The position numbers were made by a program, and so were the translations under genes. A stretch of DNA of 10,781 bases. Source: Alphaproteobacteria bacterium. GTDB taxonomy: Bacteria > Pseudomonadota > Alphaproteobacteria > JANQSM01. Shown here piece after piece: positions 7,555-10,781 of this stretch. Every line of letters starts with the position of its first letter. Position 1 is the first letter of the stretch. The stretch lies in assembly GCA_028284025.1 (NCBI GenBank), contig JANQSM010000251.1:1-10781 (forward strand). Direction: 5' to 3'. The notes under the pieces are model-generated. The model had not been told where the DNA came from, did not search any database, and worked only from the letters and a program-made list of their open reading frames with translations.

Positions 7555-8237
7555 GCCAAAGCCTCCACCATGCTTTTGAATAATTCAGCCCCGTCTGTGC
7601 CCCCATGGTAAGTATCAACGGCTCGTTCCGGGTGGGGCATCATACCCAGTACATTTTTGCGGTCGTTACAAATTCCGGCAATATTGCGTAAAGACCCGTT
7701 TACATTGGCGTTATCATTAACGGCACCCGTTTCATCACAATACCGAAATACAACTTGCCCATTTTGTTCCAGTTGATCCAGGGTTGCGTCGTCTGCAAAG
7801 TAGCAGCCATCATGATTGGCAATTGGAATACGGATGGTTTCTCCCGTGATACTTTTACTAAAAGGGGTATCACGGTTCTCTACTTTTAGGTGCACATTGC
7901 GGGAGATAAACTTAAGCTTTTTATTGGTGAGCATCGCGCCAGGTAGCAAATGGCTTTCCACTAATATCTGAAACCCATTACAAATCCCCAAAAGAAGCCC
8001 GCCTTGTTCCGCATGGTCTTTGACAGCTTTCATTACGTTAGAATGGCTGGCCATCGCCCCACAGCGCAGATAGTCTCCGTAGGAAAATCCCCCTGGCAAA
8101 ACAACAAGGTCTACTTTGGGTAAATCGGATTCGGTATGCCAAACCATCGCCGGCTCTTGGCCGGTAATTTGGCGCAAGGCCACCTGCGCATCTCGATCGC
8201 AGTTAGATCCTGGAAAAACAATAACAGCAGATTTCAT
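7551..8237 (-). CDS. purQ: FGAM synthase, glutamine amidotransferase subunit
   Basis: PurQ is the class I glutaminase that splits glutamine and channels ammonia to PurL. The nucleophile Cys86 lies in [10 protein letters not shown], and the other triad members His202 and Glu204 lie in MMPHPERA. The N-terminus has [10 protein letters not shown], and an oxyanion-region [12 protein letters not shown] is at about 47-58. The 228-residue length is normal. The ATG at 8237 comes directly after the purS stop with no gap (TAAATG), and the TGA stop overlaps the purL start. Tight packing of the three subunit genes suits production in a fixed ratio. Confidence 0.98.
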   Translation of the reverse strand: MKSAVIVFPGSNCDRDAQVALRQITGQEPAMVWHTESDLPKVDLVVLPGGFSYGDYLRCGAMASHSNVMKAVKDHAEQGGLLLGICNGFQILVESHLLPGAMLTNKKLKFISRNVHLKVENRDTPFSKSITGETIRIPIANHDGCYFADDATLDQLEQNGQVVFRYCDETGAVNDNANVNGSLRNIAGICNDRKNVLGMMPHPERAVDTYHGGTDGAELFKSMVEALA

Positions 8238-8480
8238 TTAGGCTATTTCAATATCAAAGTTTTCAATTACGGTATTGGCCAAAAGCTTTTCACACATCTG
8301 CTTGACTTTTTCTTCTGCCTGATCTTCAGGTAAAGAATCTTCTAGCTGTAATTCAATATACTTACCTTGGCGTACATCATCTACCCCCTCAAATCCCAAG
8401 GATTTTAGGGCATTGTGAACGGCTTTACCTTGTGGGTCTAAAACGCCGTTTTTTAAAGTGATGTGCACTCGGGCTTTCAT
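8238..8480 (-). CDS. purS: FGAM synthase, PurS subunit
   Basis: PurS is the small (80-residue) structural subunit that joins PurQ to the small-type PurL and helps form the ammonia channel. The typical features are the N-terminal strand [20 protein letters not shown], the segment [20 protein letters not shown], and the C-terminal [14 protein letters not shown]. The ATG at 8480 overlaps the purC stop as ATGA, and its TAA abuts the purQ ATG. Its presence confirms that FGAM synthase here is the three-component type. Confidence 0.97.
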   Translation of the reverse strand: MKARVHITLKNGVLDPQGKAVHNALKSLGFEGVDDVRQGKYIELQLEDSLPEDQAEEKVKQMCEKLLANTVIENFDIEIA

Positions 8481-9277
8481 ATATTTACCTTTCTTATATG
8501 AAGTGGCTTGTTCATAACCGGTTTGGCAACTTCCACTTTGCCATTGTCATCTCCTAGAATGCCAAGGCGGCGGGCCACTTCTTGATAAGCATGCTCAATC
8601 CCTCCCAGATCACGGCGGAAGCGGTCCTTATCCAATTTTTCATCCGATGTAATATCCCACAGGCGAGATCCATCCGGGCTGATTTCATCGGCCAGCAACA
8701 AATGCAAGTCACCCGTTACTTCATTGTACATACGGCCAAACTCCAGCTTGAAGTCTACCAGCTTGATATTAATCATTAAAAACATGCCGGTCAGTAAGTC
8801 ATTAATCCGCAAAGCTTGCTGGTACATTTCGTCCAGTTCAATCGGATGGGCCAAGTCATAGGAAAAAATATAATCTTCTGACAGAACTGGATCGCTTAAC
8901 TCATCAGATTTTAAGCAATATTCAATAATTGTTCGAGGGAGTTTGGTACCTTCTTCAATGCCATAACGCTTGGCAAAGCTTCCGGCAGCAATATTACGGA
9001 CAATGACTTCAACAGGGATGATATCAACCTCATGCACAAGCTGTTCGCGCATATTGATGCGTTTGATAAAGTGGGTAGGTACGTTACACTCTGACAGTTT
9101 TGTCATAATGTGCGCAGAAATACGGTTGTTCAGGATGCCGCGACCTTCAATTTTGTCTTTTTTCAGGTTGTTAAACGCAGTGATGTCATCCTTGAAATAC
9201 TGAATCAATGTGCCGGGTTCCGGACCGCGATATAAAACCTTGGTTTTGCCCTCTTTGATTTTTTTACGGTTTGCCAT
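8477..9277 (-). CDS. purC: SAICAR synthetase (phosphoribosylaminoimidazole-succinocarboxamide synthase)
   Basis: PurC joins aspartate to CAIR with ATP to give SAICAR in purine synthesis. I place the start at the ATG at 9277 ([16 protein letters not shown], 266 residues). It has an AAAAAGG ribosome site 8 bases upstream, and family members begin at this point. A longer frame runs to a TTG at 9340 and adds 21 residues that do not look like PurC. With numbering from 9277, conserved parts are the ATP-loop region [20 protein letters not shown] (9-28), RGILNNRIS (46-54), signature 1 [14 protein letters not shown] (87-100), signature 2 [10 protein letters not shown] (173-182) and [14 protein letters not shown] (195-208). 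The tail beyond about 240 is somewhat long. The stop overlaps the purS start. Confidence 0.96.
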   Translation of the reverse strand: MANRKKIKEGKTKVLYRGPEPGTLIQYFKDDITAFNNLKKDKIEGRGILNNRISAHIMTKLSECNVPTHFIKRINMREQLVHEVDIIPVEVIVRNIAAGSFAKRYGIEEGTKLPRTIIEYCLKSDELSDPVLSEDYIFSYDLAHPIELDEMYQQALRINDLLTGMFLMINIKLVDFKLEFGRMYNEVTGDLHLLLADEISPDGSRLWDITSDEKLDKDRFRRDLGGIEHAYQEVARRLGILGDDNGKVEVAKPVMNKPLHIRKVNI

Positions 9278-9311
9278 GCGTGTTGCCTTTTTCGCTAACA
9301 TATCGGCGCTC

Positions 9312-9340
9312 AAAATGCCTGTAAATGAAGCAAATGTCAA
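9312..9340 (-). promoter_or_regulatory. Candidate promoter for purC-purS-purQ-purL
   Basis: On the - strand TTGACA (9340-9335) overlaps the TGA stop of the NRDE gene and is followed after 17 bases by CATTTT (9317-9312), only a partial -10 match. A start near 9305 would leave a leader of about 28 bases before the ATG at 9277. The same stop-codon/-35 overlap is seen at rpsD. The weak -10 keeps confidence low; the operon could instead be read only from a promoter upstream of the NRDE gene. Confidence 0.35.
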
Positions 9341-10083
9341 ACATTTACCGCAATAAATTGTGAGTTATCCGGGCGATCTGGCGTGGCCAGGAAAACAGGG
9401 GGATGATCCAGGCCTGGTTTTGGGATCGCCAGCAAGGAACTGGTAACAGTACCAAAGCCATTTGCGTTAATCAGCATGGCACTATCAGAGCCATCTTTCA
9501 CATCATAAACGCTACTTTTTAAAAGCTTTTCCCAGTGTTTAAAGTCTTTTTTGACAGGATCTGGAACAGGGCTGGTTTTAAACTGGGGCAGATAATTCTT
9601 GGTGCGCAGGCAAATTTCAGCATTCAGCCCATAACGGGTGATCATTGAATATCCAATCGGAATTTCCCGTATGCTGATGGTGCCAACGCGGGCATCTGTA
9701 TAAATGACATAAGCATCATGATTATCTGCTACAACCAGATGAAATGGCCGGTAGGCTTCCGGGTTCAGATATTGCAGTGATTCAGCTGCATCCCGGGCAT
9801 CTGCGTGGTTGAGAGCTTCGAGTACAAGTTCCCCCCGGCTGCGTTTATCTTCTTCCTGATTTGGCGTATTGCTTTGGTTTAAAACACTTGCAATGACACC
9901 GGACTTATTCAGAGCGAGCCAGGAACCCCCACCTTCTTCATCCAGCCCTCCAATCACGTCGGAGAGTTCCGGCCAGTGATAGCCGGGTTCTTTCCATGGT
10001 CGGGAAAATTGTTCATCCCGATTGGCGCCTATTATTAGAGGCCAGTCATGATTTTTTCGACGAAGAATAACAACAGTACACAT
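9337..10083 (-). CDS. NRDE/TANGO2-family protein
   Basis: The 248-residue protein belongs to the NRDE family (transport and Golgi organisation 2-like). The family's N-terminal cysteine is present directly after the start Met (MCTVVILRR), and the namesake GANRDE is at 19-24. The conserved [21 protein letters not shown] (about 52-69) and [10 protein letters not shown] follow. Cys2 and the fold suggest an Ntn-hydrolase-like ancestry. Work on animal TANGO2 homologues and a bacterial relative (HtpA) points to haem handling, but whether this protein binds haem is not shown by the sequence. No signal peptide is seen, so it should be cytoplasmic. It reads in the same direction as purC, 59 bases upstream of the chosen purC start, and diverges from the zeta-subunit gene across 74 bases. 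The ATG at 10083 is fixed by the need for Cys at position 2; its ribosome site is weak. Confidence 0.9.
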   Translation of the reverse strand: MCTVVILRRKNHDWPLIIGANRDEQFSRPWKEPGYHWPELSDVIGGLDEEGGGSWLALNKSGVIASVLNQSNTPNQEEDKRSRGELVLEALNHADARDAAESLQYLNPEAYRPFHLVVADNHDAYVIYTDARVGTISIREIPIGYSMITRYGLNAEICLRTKNYLPQFKTSPVPDPVKKDFKHWEKLLKSSVYDVKDGSDSAMLINANGFGTVTSSLLAIPKPGLDHPPVFLATPDRPDNSQFIAVNV

Positions 10084-10157
10084 AATTAGTTGACTTTCTT
10101 TTCTAATTTAAGCATCTCTATAAGAAATTAAATAGCAAGCAAAAAGCGGGAGATGCT

Positions 10158-10475
10158 ATGAGTACTTTTGAAAAACGCGAAGAAGATTTTGAAGCCAAGT
10201 TTGCTCATGACGAGGAAATTCAGTTTAAGGTACGGGCACGCCGGGACCGCCTTTTTGGGGAATGGATAGCTGCTCAGTTTGGTTTGGAAGGGGATGCCGC
10301 GGCTGATTATGCCAAATCAATTGTTGATGTTTCTCTGGATGAGCCAGGTGATGAGGATATTTTGTCTAAGGTGGCGGCAGATACTGCCAAGTATCGTCCA
10401 GTTTCCCGTGAAGATTGTTTAGCTATGCTGCAACAATGTGAGGCAGAAGCCAAGCAGCAGCTTATGAGCGAATAG
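10158..10475 (+). CDS. F1-ATPase inhibitor zeta subunit (DUF1476)
   Basis: This 105-residue protein matches the alphaproteobacterial zeta subunit, first described in Paracoccus, which binds F1 of the ATP synthase and blocks ATP hydrolysis through its N-terminal segment. Landmarks are the start MSTFEKREEDFEAKFAHDEE, the basic VRARRDRLFGEWIAAQFGL, and the later SKVAADTAKYRPVSREDCLA. It is mostly helical and highly charged, with no signal peptide or membrane helix, as expected for a soluble cytoplasmic regulator. A good Shine-Dalgarno site (GGGAG, 5 bases before the ATG) supports the start. Placement next to purine genes is usual in this class. The 74-base gap to the divergent NRDE gene must hold both promoters; I see a TTGACT at 10090-10095 and a TATAAG at 10119-10124, but 23 bases apart, too far to pair well. 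Confidence 0.92.
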   Translation: MSTFEKREEDFEAKFAHDEEIQFKVRARRDRLFGEWIAAQFGLEGDAAADYAKSIVDVSLDEPGDEDILSKVAADTAKYRPVSREDCLAMLQQCEAEAKQQLMSE

Positions 10476-10527
10476 ATCAACACTTTTTGTCAATCTAAGA
10501 ATAAACACCAGAAATTTCCTTTTAGGA

Positions 10528-10556
10528 TTGATCTGTGGTAGGCTATGTGCTATCAC
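10528..10556 (+). promoter_or_regulatory. Candidate promoter for the small membrane protein at the right edge
   Basis: TTGATC (10528-10533) and TATCAC (10551-10556) are separated by 17 bases, with TG one base before the -10 (extended -10 form). It lies about 38 bases before the ATG at 10594. The match is moderate and rests on hexamer spacing only. Confidence 0.4.
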
Positions 10557-10593
10557 TCTCAGTAACCTATGGAAACAAAAAAGCAGTTCTAAA

Positions 10594-10781
10594 ATGGCAG
10601 AGCAAGAAAATGAGCAGGAGGAAGTTACTACCGCACAAGCAGTTGATATTATTTCTTGTTATATAATGATATTTGCCGCCTGCGGCGCTTTTTTAACCAG
10701 CTCAAAAATGCCAGGTGAGACAATCCCGCGTTTAGTTGGTTCTTTGGTAACGGCAATGGCAAGCACTTTGTCAGCATGGTC
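10594..10781 (+). CDS. Small membrane protein, N-terminal part (cut by window edge), unknown function
   Basis: The frame is open from the ATG at 10594 to the right edge and gives 62 residues. It starts with an acidic segment (MAEQENEQEE), then a probable membrane helix at about 19-35 (IISCYIMIFAACGAFLT). A short loop SSKMPGETIPR is followed by the start of a second hydrophobic stretch from about 47 (LVGSLVTAMASTLSAW). An acidic N-terminus without a signal peptide and a hairpin of two helices suggest an inner-membrane protein, but I do not recognise a family. The ribosome site is weak. A 7-codon ORF (10569-10592) ends one base before this ATG and might couple translation, or be chance. The same frame is open upstream to a TTG at 10528, so a longer form cannot be excluded. 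Confidence 0.5.
   Translation, partial: MAEQENEQEEVTTAQAVDIISCYIMIFAACGAFLTSSKMPGETIPRLVGSLVTAMASTLSAW

Noticed and set aside
10474..10534. Distant inverted repeat AGATCAA / TTGATCT after the zeta gene as a terminator
   Set aside because: The arms are 7 bases and 47 bases apart with no T-run following, and the second arm overlaps a better promoter candidate.

Overview
The window looks like chromosomal DNA of an alphaproteobacterium of moderate GC content (judged by eye, not counted). The main evidence is a gene for the F1-ATPase inhibitor zeta subunit (DUF1476), a family essentially confined to Alphaproteobacteria, lying next to a purC-purS-purQ-purL run as is usual in that class. The ribosomal protein S4 sequence and the pairing of a GltX with HVGN in its active-site motif with CysS point the same way. 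I cannot name a genus.

Left part (1-4607, + strand): the 3' end of a glutamine-dependent NAD+ synthetase gene (nadE), then gltX (glutamyl-tRNA synthetase) and cysS (cysteinyl-tRNA synthetase) packed 9 and 2 bases apart. A 107-base gap follows with two inverted copies of a REP-like palindrome, then a SpoU-family TrmJ-like tRNA 2'-O-methyltransferase and rpsD. The theme is translation. rpsD has its own good sigma-70-type promoter, whose -35 box overlaps the methyltransferase stop codon.

Middle (4608-5334): 727 bases with no known gene. On the minus strand it holds a 96-residue signal-peptide plus single-membrane-helix protein. Upstream of it is a second gene of the same layout that is interrupted by an in-frame TAG directly after the signal peptide. 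That second gene has a consensus -35 box and a Shine-Dalgarno site. A bulged hairpin separates the two. I recognise no family; this is the least explained part of the window.

Right part (5335-10083, - strand): the purine operon, transcribed right to left as NRDE/TANGO2-like gene, purC, purS, purQ, purL, with ATGA overlaps at purC/purS and purQ/purL and a directly abutting TAAATG at purS/purQ. PurS, PurQ and the small PurL together form the three-part FGAM synthase. The NRDE gene sits between the zeta-subunit gene and purC, where I would normally expect direct adjacency.

Right end (10084-10781, + strand): the divergent zeta-subunit gene, then the start of a small two-helix membrane protein cut off by the window edge. 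I found no mobile element, CRISPR array, tRNA or rRNA gene. Most of the window is ordinary housekeeping DNA; the points worth a second look are the broken secreted/membrane gene pair, the covarying palindromes and the NRDE insertion.
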